A stretch of 36,178 nt of DNA, from contig JASLBE010000067.1 of the NCBI GenBank assembly GCA_030146705.1, positions 1-36,178 of the forward strand. Reading direction: 5' to 3'. Under the pieces are notes generated by a model. That model did no database searches, had not been told where the DNA came from, and saw only the letters and a list, made by a program, of their open reading frames with translations. Source of the stretch: Tissierellales bacterium. Its GTDB lineage: Bacteria; Bacillota; Clostridia; Tissierellales; Tissierellaceae. Below, in pieces: positions 8,227 through 16,965 of this stretch. The position numbers were made by a program, and so were the translations under genes. Position 1 is the first letter of the stretch. The number at the start of each line of letters is the position of its first letter.

Positions 8227-9456
8227 CTATTTGTTTTTCACCGCATCTTTAACTTCTCTAACTAACTCTTTAACCCTAGTTTCTATTAGTTCTAATTCTT
8301 CTTCCTTTGGACTACCCTGGAATTCAACTGGGTCTAGGAAGTCCCACTTCATTTTATTCTCTTCCATAATTTTATCTAGTTCTCTTTGGGCTCCACCAGA
8401 CCAACCATAAGATCCAACCCTAAAAGCCTTAACTCCCTGAACTTTCTTCTTTCCTAGTTCTGTTAATACTGCGCCCATTGGTGGGAACATTTTATACTCA
8501 TAAGTTGGCATAGCTAAGATTATTCCTGTTGAATTCCAAGCAGATGATAAAACTGTACCCCAGGAATCTTGTGGTACCCTATGGACATTTACCTTAATAT
8601 CCTCTCCCTCAAGAACCTCCAATATTTTATTAACTGCCTTTTCAGTCATGCCGTACATACTGCCCCAAATTACAGTGATTTCCTCTTTAGCCACTCCTTT
8701 TTGATATTCAGCATATCTTGCATAATCTTCTATTACTTTTTCTGGATTTTTTCTCCAAACAATACCGTGTCCTGGAGCAATAATCTTTACATCAACCCCA
8801 TCACATTTTTTTATAGCAGCCTTAACTGCCATTGAAAATGATGCAACTATATTAGAATAATACCTAACAGCTTCTTTTTCATAGAAATCTATTTCTTCTT
8901 GGGTTAATTGATCATCATACTGTTTTCCATCTTTAACTGTACCAAAAGACCCAAAAGCATCACAGCAAAAAACTGTTCCTGTTTTTTCATCATACATAGC
9001 CATAGTATCTGGCCAGTGTACATTTGGTATCATTATAGCAGTCAGTTTATGGCCTTGACCTAGGTCAATAATATCTCCCTCTTTAACCACAACTAAGTTT
9101 TCTTTAATCCCATAAAAGCCTTCTATTAGAGGTTTAGATTTTTCATTACAAATAATTTTTGCATTAGGGTTTATTTCCCTAGCTGCTAGTAACCATCCTG
9201 AGTGGTCTGGTTCCATATGGTTTACTATTAAGTACTCAACATCTTCTTCCTTAATATCAAAGTGCTTAAGGCAGCCCCTAATTTCTTCAGCACCTTCCCT
9301 ATCCCACATTCCATCTACTATTGCTACTTTATCTCCCTTAACTATAAAAGAGTTAAGCGATACTCCATTGGGAATATCCCACAAACCTTCAAATAATACT
9401 CCCTCAACATTTTTTGTTGCTTGATAAATATTTTCAGTAACTTCACTACAAAACAT
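8227..9456 (-). CDS. A-type flavoprotein / flavodiiron protein (FprA family)
   Basis: Cytoplasmic diiron-FMN enzyme that reduces O2 to water and/or NO to N2O, used by anaerobes for oxygen or nitrosative defence. The metallo-beta-lactamase-like domain carries the diiron ligands H80, E82, D84, H85, H147, D166 and H230 (NHMEPDHSG, VHWPD, CCDAFG, APGHG). All are the iron-binding set, not the zinc set. A flavodoxin domain follows from about 258 (TVIWGSMYGMTEKAV), giving 409 aa, the typical two-domain length without rubredoxin or NAD(P)H-reductase extensions. It therefore needs an external donor. It starts 13 nt after the aminopeptidase gene with the ribosome site AAAGGAGG next to that gene's stop, so the two are probably one operon. 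NO versus O2 preference cannot be read from sequence. Confidence 0.95.
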   Translation of the reverse strand: MFCSEVTENIYQATKNVEGVLFEGLWDIPNGVSLNSFIVKGDKVAIVDGMWDREGAEEIRGCLKHFDIKEEDVEYLIVNHMEPDHSGWLLAAREINPNAKIICNEKSKPLIEGFYGIKENLVVVKEGDIIDLGQGHKLTAIMIPNVHWPDTMAMYDEKTGTVFCCDAFGSFGTVKDGKQYDDQLTQEEIDFYEKEAVRYYSNIVASFSMAVKAAIKKCDGVDVKIIAPGHGIVWRKNPEKVIEDYARYAEYQKGVAKEEITVIWGSMYGMTEKAVNKILEVLEGEDIKVNVHRVPQDSWGTVLSSAWNSTGIILAMPTYEYKMFPPMGAVLTELGKKKVQGVKAFRVGSYGWSGGAQRELDKIMEENKMKWDFLDPVEFQGSPKEEELELIETRVKELVREVKDAVKNK

Positions 9457-9469
9457 TTCTTATCCTCCT

Positions 9470-11245
9470 TTATATTTGTCTTGTTTTTTCTCTCAGCCAT
9501 TTTTGCTCATCTATGTTTAAGAAAGGACTTAGCTTATTATAAACATCTTTATGATAATTATTAAGCCATTCCAGCTCTTCCTCTGAAAGCATATCTATTT
9601 TTAAAGCATCTATATCAATAGGGACAAAAGATAAGGTCTCAAAACTTAAAAATTTTCCAAATTCAGTTTCCATATCATCCCTAACAACAACAATATTTTC
9701 CAACCTAATACCGTGTTCCCCAGTCCTATATACCCCAGGCTCAATACTAGTAATCATCCCCTTTTTCAAGGCAACAGAATTTTCAGCAGTAGAAATCCTG
9801 TGAGGTCCTTCGTGGACATTTAAGAAAAATCCTATCCCATGACCAGTACCACACTTATAATCTATTCCTTTTTTCCAAAGAGGAATCCTAGATAAAATAT
9901 CTAAATAATGTCCAGTTGAACCCTCTAAAAACTTTGCAGTTATTAAATTAGTATGTCCTTTAAAGGTTAGGGTAAAGTCTATTTTTTCTTGGTCTGATAA
10001 TTTCCCAAGTCCTATGGTCCTTGTAGTATCAGTTGTTCCATCCAGGTATTGACCACCTGAATCTAATAAATAAAAACCTTCTCTTTTTAATAGTCTATTA
10101 GATTTCTCATCAGCACTATAGTGCATCATAGCTGCATTGTCTTTATATGCGGAAATTGTTCCAAAACTAGGTTCTATAAACCCCTCTTGAGCTTGTCTAA
10201 ATTCTAACAATTTTTCTTCTGCTGAAAGCTCAGTAATCTCTTCCTTATCTATATTCATATCTAACCAATACAAGAACTTAGTAATTGCTACCCCATCTTT
10301 AATATAGGCATTTTTTTGATTATTTATTTCTATCTCATTTTTTACAGCTTTCAAAATTGTTGTATAATTAACTCCACTAATTACTTTAACATATTTAGGA
10401 ATATTAGAATAGACTAATCTATTAATTTTTTCTTTTTCTACAAATACTCTTGTATTTTTTTCAAATTCTTTTACTTTTTCTATAATCCTATCATAAGGTA
10501 AAATTTCTATACCATCTTTTTCTAAGCTAGCTTCTGTATCCTTAGATATTTTTCCCTCATGTACAAACAAGTAAGCCCTATCTCGACTTATAAGCCCGTG
10601 GGAAATAACAACTGGACTATATAGGACATCCCTGCCCCTAATATTATATAGCCAAGCTATATCATCTAGACTAGAAACTAAAAAATAATCAACCTTATCT
10701 TTCTCCATCATCCCTCTTAGGTCTGATAACTTTTCTGAAACTGTCCTACCAGCATACCTTACATCATGGATAAAAACCTTGCTCTTAGGGATCTCTGGCC
10801 TGTCCTCCCAAATTTCACCAACTAAGTCTAATTCTGAATTAAAGCTGATGTTTTTATAGGCCAACCTAGCTTCTAGGCTTTCAAATTCTTTTTGAGAAAA
10901 TGTTTCTCCATCAAATCCAATCCTAGCTCCATTAGACACATTTTCTTCAATCCATTCTTCATAGGTTGGATAACCATTTATACCCATCTTATAAAGTTTA
11001 AACTCACTTCCTTCAAGTTCTTTTTCTGCTTGAATAAAATATCTTCCATCGGTCCAAAGGTTGGCTTCCTCTAAAGTAACTACCGCTAGGCCAGCAGAAC
11101 CAGTAAAACCAGTTATATATTCCCTAGTCTTATACCTATCTGCTAAATATTCTGACTTATGAGGATCAGATGTCGGAATAATATATAGGTCAATCATTTT
11201 TTCCTTCATTAACTTCCTTAGGCTTTCCAGTCTTTTATTAATCAT
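9470..11245 (-). CDS. M24 family Xaa-Pro aminopeptidase (aminopeptidase P type)
   Basis: Dinuclear metallopeptidase that removes an N-terminal residue preceding proline. The 591-aa protein has the three-domain long aminopeptidase P layout: two creatinase-like N-terminal domains (about 1-310) and a C-terminal pita-bread M24 domain. Metal ligands are visible in LDSGGQYLDGTTDTTRT (the DGTTD pair, about 403-407), in GTGHGIGFFLNVHEGPH, in SIEPGVY, and in a final glutamate in RLENIV. It has no signal peptide, so it is cytoplasmic. ATG follows AAAAAGGGAGGAAGAATT. Its position downstream of a peptide ABC transporter suggests use of imported proline-containing peptides (inference). Its promoter lies at 11271-11299. 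Confidence 0.93.
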   Translation of the reverse strand: MINKRLESLRKLMKEKMIDLYIIPTSDPHKSEYLADRYKTREYITGFTGSAGLAVVTLEEANLWTDGRYFIQAEKELEGSEFKLYKMGINGYPTYEEWIEENVSNGARIGFDGETFSQKEFESLEARLAYKNISFNSELDLVGEIWEDRPEIPKSKVFIHDVRYAGRTVSEKLSDLRGMMEKDKVDYFLVSSLDDIAWLYNIRGRDVLYSPVVISHGLISRDRAYLFVHEGKISKDTEASLEKDGIEILPYDRIIEKVKEFEKNTRVFVEKEKINRLVYSNIPKYVKVISGVNYTTILKAVKNEIEINNQKNAYIKDGVAITKFLYWLDMNIDKEEITELSAEEKLLEFRQAQEGFIEPSFGTISAYKDNAAMMHYSADEKSNRLLKREGFYLLDSGGQYLDGTTDTTRTIGLGKLSDQEKIDFTLTFKGHTNLITAKFLEGSTGHYLDILSRIPLWKKGIDYKCGTGHGIGFFLNVHEGPHRISTAENSVALKKGMITSIEPGVYRTGEHGIRLENIVVVRDDMETEFGKFLSFETLSFVPIDIDALKIDMLSEEELEWLNNYHKDVYNKLSPFLNIDEQKWLREKTRQI

Positions 11246-11270
11246 AATTCTTCCTCCCTTTTTTTAATAT

Positions 11271-11299
11271 ATTATACACATAATATTAGATAAAGACAA
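11271..11299 (-). promoter_or_regulatory. Promoter of the aminopeptidase-fprA operon
   Basis: Minus-strand TTGTCT at 11299-11294, 17-nt spacer, perfect TATAAT at 11276-11271, ending 25 nt before the ATG. The -35 box overlaps the last two bases of the terminator stem of the preceding transporter operon. Confidence 0.68.
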
Positions 11300-11331
11300 A
11301 ACTTCCTAAAGAATTTTCTATAGGAAGTTTT
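11298..11331 (-). terminator. Rho-independent terminator of the peptide transporter operon
   Basis: AAAACTTCCTA pairs perfectly with TAGGAAGTTTT (11 bp, 12-nt loop), starting 5 nt past the last ATPase gene. The trailing minus-strand sequence is T-rich (GTTTTGTCTTTATC). Confidence 0.85.
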
Positions 11332-11336
11332 CTTAT

Positions 11337-12302
11337 CTATAATTTATTAATTTCTCTTGCAAAGTGACATACTATAAAATGTCCTGGCATTATTTCTTCT
11401 ATTTCTGGATCTTGAGTCCTACATAAGTCCTCAGCATAAGGACATCTTGGAGCAAACCTACATCCTGGTTTTGGCTCAATTGGAGAAGCTATTTCACCCT
11501 TAAGTAAAACTCTTTCCCTCTTTTTAGTTAAGCTTGGTACAGGTATTGCAGATAAAAGAGCTTTAGTATATGGGTGTAATGGATTTTTAAACAAGTCTTT
11601 AGCATTTGTTTTTTCCACCATTTTACCTAAATACATAACAAGAATCTCATCAGATATATGTTTTACAACTGACAAATCATGAGTTATAAACATATAAGTC
11701 AAACCAAACTGTTCTTGTAAGTCCTGCATAAGGTTTAAAACCTGGGCCTGGATAGAAACATCTAAGGCTGAAACCGGCTCATCTGCAACTATAAACTTAG
11801 GATTAAGGGCAAGAGCTCTTGCTATACCAATCCTTTGCCTTCTTCCACCATCTAACTCATGGGGATAGGAATTAACAAGCCTGTCAACTAGCCCAACTGT
11901 TTCCATAAGTTCTGAAACTCTTTTATCAATCTCATCTTTGTCCTTAATCATATTATGGATAATTAAGGGTTCTTTTATTATTTCACTTACAGTCATTCTA
12001 GGATTCAAAGAAGAAAAAGGGTCCTGGAAAATAATCTGCATTTCCTTCCTAAGTTCCCTAAATTTCTTCTTATCAATATGGGTTATATTTTCCCCGTCAT
12101 AAAATATTTCCCCTTCTGTTGAATCAAGCAAGTGGAGAATTAACCTACCTAAGGTAGACTTTCCACAACCAGATTCACCAACAACTCCCAAAGTTTTTCC
12201 TTCTTCTATATAAAAATCAACACCATCTACTGCGTGTAGCTTTCCCTTAGGGGTATTAAAATGTTTCTTTAAGTTTTTTACTTCTAGTATTTTTTTTGCC
12301 AT
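11337..12302 (-). CDS. Peptide ABC transporter ATP-binding protein, OppF/DppF family
   Basis: One of two ATPases powering the peptide importer; 321 aa. Walker A GESGCGKST is at 42-50, then Q-loop IIFQDPFSSLNPRMT, Walker B FIVADEPVSALD and switch His in FITHDLSVV. The ABC signature reads LDGGRRQRIG instead of the canonical LSGGQ, a variant I recognise in clostridial OppF-type proteins. The C-terminal extension has four cysteines (GCRFAPRCPYAEDLC...CHF). In DppD of Thermoanaerobacter tengcongensis the corresponding cysteines bind a [4Fe-4S] cluster, so one is likely here. Start overlaps the upstream ATPase stop as TAATG, so translation is coupled; the ribosome site AAAGGGGG lies inside that gene. 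Last gene of the operon. Confidence 0.95.
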   Translation of the reverse strand: MAKKILEVKNLKKHFNTPKGKLHAVDGVDFYIEEGKTLGVVGESGCGKSTLGRLILHLLDSTEGEIFYDGENITHIDKKKFRELRKEMQIIFQDPFSSLNPRMTVSEIIKEPLIIHNMIKDKDEIDKRVSELMETVGLVDRLVNSYPHELDGGRRQRIGIARALALNPKFIVADEPVSALDVSIQAQVLNLMQDLQEQFGLTYMFITHDLSVVKHISDEILVMYLGKMVEKTNAKDLFKNPLHPYTKALLSAIPVPSLTKKRERVLLKGEIASPIEPKPGCRFAPRCPYAEDLCRTQDPEIEEIMPGHFIVCHFAREINKL

Positions 12303-13288
12303 TATTTATCCCCCTTTTGTACTTTACCTGTATAAATATGACATTTTACTGAATGACTATCTTTTATATCAACAACTTCCGGTTCCTCACTACTACAAAT
12401 TTCCGTTGCATAAGGACATCTTGGGTTAAACTTACAACCTGTAGGTAAGTTTGTTGGTTCAGGCATTAAGCCCTTTATAGGATTTAACCTTTCTACATCT
12501 TCATCTAAGCTTGGTATAGATGCAAAAAGTCCTTCTGTATATGGGTGTTTAGGATTTTCAAATAAACTTTGAATATCAGCATATTCAACAATTTCACCTG
12601 CATAAATAATTGCTACCTTGTCACAAGCTTCTGCAACAACTCCCAAGTCATGAGTTATAAGTATCATGGCAGTATTAAATTCCTTCTTTAACCCCTTCAT
12701 TAAGTCTAAAACTTGAGCCTGGATAGTTACATCTAAGGCAGTTGTCGGTTCATCTGCAATTAAAAGTTCTGGAGAGCAAGCAAGAGCAATTGCTATAACA
12801 ACCCTTTGCTTCATACCACCTGAAAATTGGTGGGGAAACTCTCCCGACCTATTTCCCGGAATACCAACTAATTCCAGCATTTCTTTAGCCTTCTCTTTGG
12901 CTTCTTCCTTAGATACATCTTCATGGATTTCTATAACTTCTGCTATTTGTTCTCCTACTGTCATAACAGGGTTTAAAGATGTCATAGGGTCTTGAAATAT
13001 CATAGATATTTTATTCCCTCTTATCTTCCTTATTTCTTCATCTTCCATATCCAGTATATTTTTCCCCTCAAGAGAAATTGTTCCAGAAATTATCTTTCCT
13101 GGTGGATCCGGTATAAGTCTAAGAATACCAAGGGCTGTAGTTGTTTTTCCTGCACCCGTTTCTCCTACAAGTCCTAAGGTTTCTCCCTTATCAACTTTTA
13201 AGTTTATACCATTAACCGCTTTTACAACACCATCTTGAGTTATATAGTGGATGTGAAGGTCATCTATATTCAAAAATTCATTACTCAT
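12302..13288 (-). CDS. Peptide ABC transporter ATP-binding protein, OppD/DppD family
   Basis: Second ATPase of the importer, 328 aa. Walker A GETGAGKTT at 42-50, Q-loop MIFQDPMTSLNPVMT, canonical signature FSGGMKQRV, Walker B LLIADEPTTALD, switch His in LITHDLGVV. The C-terminal oligopeptide/dipeptide domain contains four cysteines (GCKFNPRCPYATEIC...KCHIY), the arrangement known to hold a [4Fe-4S] cluster in a DppD structure. It pairs with the OppF-type protein as a heterodimer at the inner face of the membrane. The ribosome site AGAAGGGAG lies in the 15-nt gap after the permease gene. Confidence 0.95.
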   Translation of the reverse strand: MSNEFLNIDDLHIHYITQDGVVKAVNGINLKVDKGETLGLVGETGAGKTTTALGILRLIPDPPGKIISGTISLEGKNILDMEDEEIRKIRGNKISMIFQDPMTSLNPVMTVGEQIAEVIEIHEDVSKEEAKEKAKEMLELVGIPGNRSGEFPHQFSGGMKQRVVIAIALACSPELLIADEPTTALDVTIQAQVLDLMKGLKKEFNTAMILITHDLGVVAEACDKVAIIYAGEIVEYADIQSLFENPKHPYTEGLFASIPSLDEDVERLNPIKGLMPEPTNLPTGCKFNPRCPYATEICSSEEPEVVDIKDSHSVKCHIYTGKVQKGDK

Positions 13289-13303
13289 ATTTTCTACTCC
13301 CTT

Positions 13304-14173
13304 CTATTGTTTTAATCTTGGGTCTAGTGCATCTCTTAAACCATCACCTAATAAGTTCAAGGATAAAATCGTTATCATTATTGCAAGTCCTGGAAAGGCT
13401 ACAACATGTGGAGCATTTCTTAAGAAAGTTCTACCCCCTGATAACATTGCACCCCATTCTGGTTGTGGCGCCTTAATACCCAGTCCTATAAAGCTTAGTC
13501 CAGCTGTTGAAAGAATTGCTCCTGCAACCCCTAAAGTAGCTTGAACTATTACTGGTGCTAAAGAGTTAGGTATTATATGTTTTAAAATTATCCTACTATC
13601 CGTTGCCCCTATTGCCCTAGCAGCTTCTATAAATTCTTCATCCTTTACAGATATTACCGAAGCCCTTAGGATACGGGCATAGTTTGGAATTGAAGAAATA
13701 CCAACTGCTAGCATTAGGTTAAGCATACTACTTCCAAGAGCAGATACTATTGCTATTGCAAGTAATATGCTTGGTATAGCTAGGAGAACATCCATCGTCC
13801 TCATTATTATATTATCTAGTTTACCACCATAAAATCCTGCTATTGACCCTAGGGCACCACCTATTATAATAGCAATACCTACAGCTATTATACCTACCTT
13901 TAAAGATACCCTGGCTCCATGTACTATTCTTGCAAATATATCTCTTCCTATATCATCAGTACCTAGTATATGTTCCTTACTTGGTCCTTGTAGTCTTATC
14001 TTTGTATTTATTTTAATAGCAACCTGGTCATAATCCGCTATAACATCAGCAAATATTGCAAGTAGTATAAGAACTACTAGAATTCCTAGACCAACCATTG
14101 CCATCTTATTCATCTTAAGCCTATCCCAGACTTCTTTCCATTGACTCTTCTTTTTAATCTTAGCCTTAGCCAT
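13304..14173 (-). CDS. Peptide ABC transporter permease, OppC/DppC family
   Basis: Second transmembrane subunit of the importer, 289 aa. It has the OppC N-terminal tail with one membrane helix (about 26-46: MVGLGILVVLILLAIFADVI), then LGTDDIGRDIFARIVHGARVSL, which marks the start of the permease core. About five further helices follow, with the EAA coupling loop EEFIEAARAIGATDSRIILKHIIPN that contacts the ATPases. It ends in the family-typical DGLRDALDPRLKQ. A strong ribosome site, AAGGAGG, precedes ATG in the 25-nt gap after the OppB-type gene. Confidence 0.95.
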   Translation of the reverse strand: MAKAKIKKKSQWKEVWDRLKMNKMAMVGLGILVVLILLAIFADVIADYDQVAIKINTKIRLQGPSKEHILGTDDIGRDIFARIVHGARVSLKVGIIAVGIAIIIGGALGSIAGFYGGKLDNIIMRTMDVLLAIPSILLAIAIVSALGSSMLNLMLAVGISSIPNYARILRASVISVKDEEFIEAARAIGATDSRIILKHIIPNSLAPVIVQATLGVAGAILSTAGLSFIGLGIKAPQPEWGAMLSGGRTFLRNAPHVVAFPGLAIMITILSLNLLGDGLRDALDPRLKQ

Positions 14174-14198
14174 CTTATTACCTCCTTAAATAATATTT

Positions 14199-15125
14199 TT
14201 ATTGATATTGTGATTTTATTCTTGGATCTATAAAAGCATATAATATATCTACTGCTAAGTTAACTACTGAGAATGTTATAGAGATAAATATTATACATGC
14301 CAATACAACTGGCCTATCTTGTTTTTTAATTGCATCTATCATCAGCTTACCAACTCCAGGCCAAGAGAAAACAGATTCTGTAAGCACAGCTCCTCCAAGC
14401 AAAGATCCAAACTGCAAACCAATTACTGTAACTACTGGTATAAGTGCATTTCTAAGGGCATGTTTGTTTATAACAACCCTCTCAGAAACCCCCTTAGCCC
14501 TTGCAGTCCTAATGTAGTCTTGTCTTATAACTTCAAGCATTGAAGACCTTGTCATACGAGTTATTATTGCTGTTGAGCTTAGTCCTAATGTTATTGAAGG
14601 CAATATTAAATGTTGTAAGGTTGAAGCACCACTAGATGGTAACCAACCAAGTGTTACTGAAAATAGTAATATTAACATAAGTCCTAACCAGAAAACTGGC
14701 ATAGAAACACCTATTAAGGCCAATACCATAGTGATACTATCTAGAGCTGAATACTGCCTAGTAGCAGATATAATCCCTACTGGTATACCTATTACAACCG
14801 CTATAACCATTGATGCTATAGCTAGCTTTAATGTTGCTGGGAACCTTTGTAATACTTCATTAAAAACTGGCCTGTTAGATAGGTAAGACCTACCAAAGTC
14901 TCCCTGTACAGCCCCCTTCATATACCTAACATATTGTACAATGAAAGGTTTATCTAGTCCCATTTCTTTTTCCAAAGCTTCAATCTGTTCCGGCTTTGCC
15001 ATCTCTCCCAGCTTAATTTTCGCTGGACTTCCTGGTGTTAAGTGCATTATTCCAAAAACTATAAATGTTACACCTATCATTACAGGAATTAAAAGTAGCA
15101 GCCTTTTAAGTACATACTTATGCAT
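14199..15125 (-). CDS. Peptide ABC transporter permease, OppB/DppB family
   Basis: First transmembrane subunit, 308 aa, six predicted helices. The N-terminus is MHKYVLKRLLLLIPVMIGVTF with FGIMHLTPGSPA. The coupling loop reads DYIRTARAKGVSERVVINKHALRNALIP. The C-terminal ESVFSWPGVGKLMIDAI and VDILYAFIDPRI are standard. It begins after a 313-bp gap from the binding-protein gene, with ribosome site GGGGGGAATAAT before ATG. That gap holds a terminator and a likely second promoter, so permease and ATPase genes may be expressed at a different level from the binding protein. Confidence 0.95.
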   Translation of the reverse strand: MHKYVLKRLLLLIPVMIGVTFIVFGIMHLTPGSPAKIKLGEMAKPEQIEALEKEMGLDKPFIVQYVRYMKGAVQGDFGRSYLSNRPVFNEVLQRFPATLKLAIASMVIAVVIGIPVGIISATRQYSALDSITMVLALIGVSMPVFWLGLMLILLFSVTLGWLPSSGASTLQHLILPSITLGLSSTAIITRMTRSSMLEVIRQDYIRTARAKGVSERVVINKHALRNALIPVVTVIGLQFGSLLGGAVLTESVFSWPGVGKLMIDAIKKQDRPVVLACIIFISITFSVVNLAVDILYAFIDPRIKSQYQ

Positions 15126-15172
15126 ATTATTCCCCCCTAAATTTTTATAATACTTTTTTATTCATATGCAAA

Positions 15173-15194
15173 ATAGAAGTGCCAACACTTCTAT
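15173..15194 (-). other. Leader hairpin before the OppB-type gene
   Basis: ATAGAAGTG and CACTTCTAT form a perfect 9-bp stem with loop CCAA. On the minus strand it is followed by TTTTGC, so it could act as an attenuator. It lies about 40 nt before the start codon and downstream of the candidate promoter. Confidence 0.55.
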
Positions 15195-15245
15195 CTAGTA
15201 ACTAAAATAAAATTTTTACTATAGAATATTCTTGCCTAAATTCAA

Positions 15246-15274
15246 ATTATATCATTTTTTGACAATATTATAAA
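15246..15274 (-). promoter_or_regulatory. Candidate internal promoter for permease/ATPase genes
   Basis: Perfect TATAAT at 15251-15246 with TTTATA (4/6) 17 nt upstream at 15274-15269. A second TATAAT lies at 15272-15267. The -35 match is weak, so this is tentative. Confidence 0.35.
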
Positions 15275-15315
15275 CTAAATTGGCATATTCTTAATTTTTG
15301 AAAAACTTACTTAAT

Positions 15316-15352
15316 AGCCTTTAATAAGTAAAAACTTAACATTTTTAAGGCT
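15316..15352 (-). other. Nested inverted repeat after the binding-protein terminator
   Basis: AGCCTT at 15316-15321 pairs with AAGGCT at 15347-15352, and inside it TAAGT and ACTTA flank AAAA. Function unknown; a second 3' hairpin or a regulator site are both possible. Confidence 0.3.
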
Positions 15353-15393
15353 TGTTAAAATATTAAGTTTCTACCTACTTACAATAAAAATTA

Positions 15394-15418
15394 GGGAGAT
15401 CTTTAAGTAAGATCCCCC
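15394..15418 (-). terminator. Terminator/attenuator after the substrate-binding protein gene
   Basis: GGG-A-GATCTT pairs with AAGATC-C-CCC; in the minus-strand RNA the apparent mismatch becomes a U-G pair, giving a 10-bp stem. It is followed by TAATTTTTATT. It starts 20 nt after the stop codon. Partial termination here would make binding protein in excess over the membrane subunits, a common design for such operons. Confidence 0.72.
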
Positions 15419-15438
15419 AGAATTTCCTATTTATTTAA

Positions 15439-16965
15439 TTATTCTTCTACATCATAATATGCATTTTGTAATAAATGAGAACCTGCTGGATGTATCTTAA
15501 ATCCTTTTATGTCCTTTTGTATACCTGCATTTATTGATTTGTGGAATAATAAAATATTTGGTGCATCTTTTTTAATTAATTGTTGTGCTTCTTTGTATAA
15601 TTCTAATCTCTTAGCTTCATTTATTTCATGAGAAGCATCTTTTATTAATTTATCAACTGTTTCATTTGTATAGAAAAATCTATTTCCTGCACCACCATGG
15701 TTTTCAGATAAATATGGTCCAGATAATCCATAATCTGCATCTCCCGTATTAGTAGACCAACCAAGAATAAACATATCGTGGTCACCCTTACTAGTCATAT
15801 CTAAATATTTTCCCCATTCCATTTTATCCACTTCAACATCTACTCCAACTTCCTTAAGTTGTCCTTGTACTAACTCAGCTATCCTACTTCTAACAGCTCC
15901 ATCATCAGTACTTAATGTTGTAGAAAAACCATCTGGGTAGCCTGCTTCTGCTAGTAATTCCTTCGCTTTTTCAGGATTATATTCATAAACATCTACATCT
16001 TTAGTTGCTCCAAAAACTGCAGATTGTAATGGACTTGCTGCTAATTCTCCATCACCTTCTAATACAGTTTCTAATATTTCTGGTACATTTATAGCATAGT
16101 TCATAGCCCTTCTTACCCTTACATCATCAAAAGGTTTTTTTAACATATTCATACCAATATAATCTATTGATAGTGATGGTTCAGATAAGAATATTAAACT
16201 ATCATTTTCTTTTACAGTTTCAATATCTACTGGATCTATATCATAAGCAATAGAAACCTCTCCTGTTTCTAACCCTACAGTTCTTCCAGATGCTTCAGTT
16301 ATTGCCTTAAAAGAAATATTAGGAGTTTTTGCTAGATCTCCATGGTAGTCTTCAAATCTTTCTAGGTCTATACTATCTCCTGTATCCCAGTTTACAAACT
16401 TATAAGCTCCCGCTCCAACTGGATTTTGGCCATACTCTTTACCATATTTTTCTACTGCTTCTTTACTTAATATGGCAGTACTTGCATGGCTTAAATGTCT
16501 TAAAAGTGCTGCAAAAGGTTCTTTTGTTACTATTCTAACATTATAGTCATCAATTTTTTCAACCTTATCAATTAAGCCTAAAATATGAGAAACCTCTGGA
16601 GATTCTAAGTGTCTTTCTATCGAGAAGACAACATCATCTGCAGTCATTTCATTACCATCATGAAATTTAACCCCTTCTTTTAACTTAAACTCCCATGTTA
16701 ATGGGTCTACTTGCTCATATGATTCAGCTAATAATGGATAGATTTCTAAATTTTCATCAAGTCCTATTAAAGTATCATATATTTGTCTCATTACCCTTGC
16801 TGACGGTTGGTCATTTCCACCATGTGGATCCAATGTGGTTGCATCTGCACCCTGTGCTACTACTAATGTACTCGTATCCACTTTTGCTCCACCACAAGCT
16901 GTTAGTGCAAAACTTGCTAATAATGCAATAGCTAATAACAGTATGGCTCTTTTACTTCTTAACAT
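15439..16965 (-). CDS. Peptide ABC transporter substrate-binding lipoprotein (SBP family 5)
   Basis: Extracellular binding protein, 508 aa, first gene of the importer operon. Lipoprotein signal: positively charged MLRSKR, hydrophobic stretch 8-20, lipobox LTAC with Cys24 as the lipidated residue, then GG. The mature part starts STLVVAQGADATTLDPH, followed by the family signature WEFKLKEGVKFHDGNEMTADDVVFSI, both hallmarks of family 5. The ATLDP / PLLAESYE style resembles proteins annotated as glutathione- or dipeptide-binding (GsiB/DppA-like). Real ligand is uncertain; nickel is less likely given the peptidase next door. A good ribosome site, ATAGGGGAGTG, precedes ATG. The 297-bp upstream region is described separately. 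Confidence 0.95.
   Translation of the reverse strand: MLRSKRAILLLAIALLASFALTACGGAKVDTSTLVVAQGADATTLDPHGGNDQPSARVMRQIYDTLIGLDENLEIYPLLAESYEQVDPLTWEFKLKEGVKFHDGNEMTADDVVFSIERHLESPEVSHILGLIDKVEKIDDYNVRIVTKEPFAALLRHLSHASTAILSKEAVEKYGKEYGQNPVGAGAYKFVNWDTGDSIDLERFEDYHGDLAKTPNISFKAITEASGRTVGLETGEVSIAYDIDPVDIETVKENDSLIFLSEPSLSIDYIGMNMLKKPFDDVRVRRAMNYAINVPEILETVLEGDGELAASPLQSAVFGATKDVDVYEYNPEKAKELLAEAGYPDGFSTTLSTDDGAVRSRIAELVQGQLKEVGVDVEVDKMEWGKYLDMTSKGDHDMFILGWSTNTGDADYGLSGPYLSENHGGAGNRFFYTNETVDKLIKDASHEINEAKRLELYKEAQQLIKKDAPNILLFHKSINAGIQKDIKGFKIHPAGSHLLQNAYYDVEE

Larger units (their letters stand above)
15126..15438 (-). other. 313-bp non-coding gap between binding-protein and permease genes
   Basis: No open reading frame of note. 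Read on the minus strand it holds, in order, a terminator after the binding-protein gene (15418-15394), a nested AT-rich hairpin (15352-15316), two TATAAT boxes (15272-15267 and 15251-15246), a compact 9-bp hairpin (15194-15173) and the ribosome site of the permease gene. I recognise no riboswitch or T-box core in it. Confidence 0.6.
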
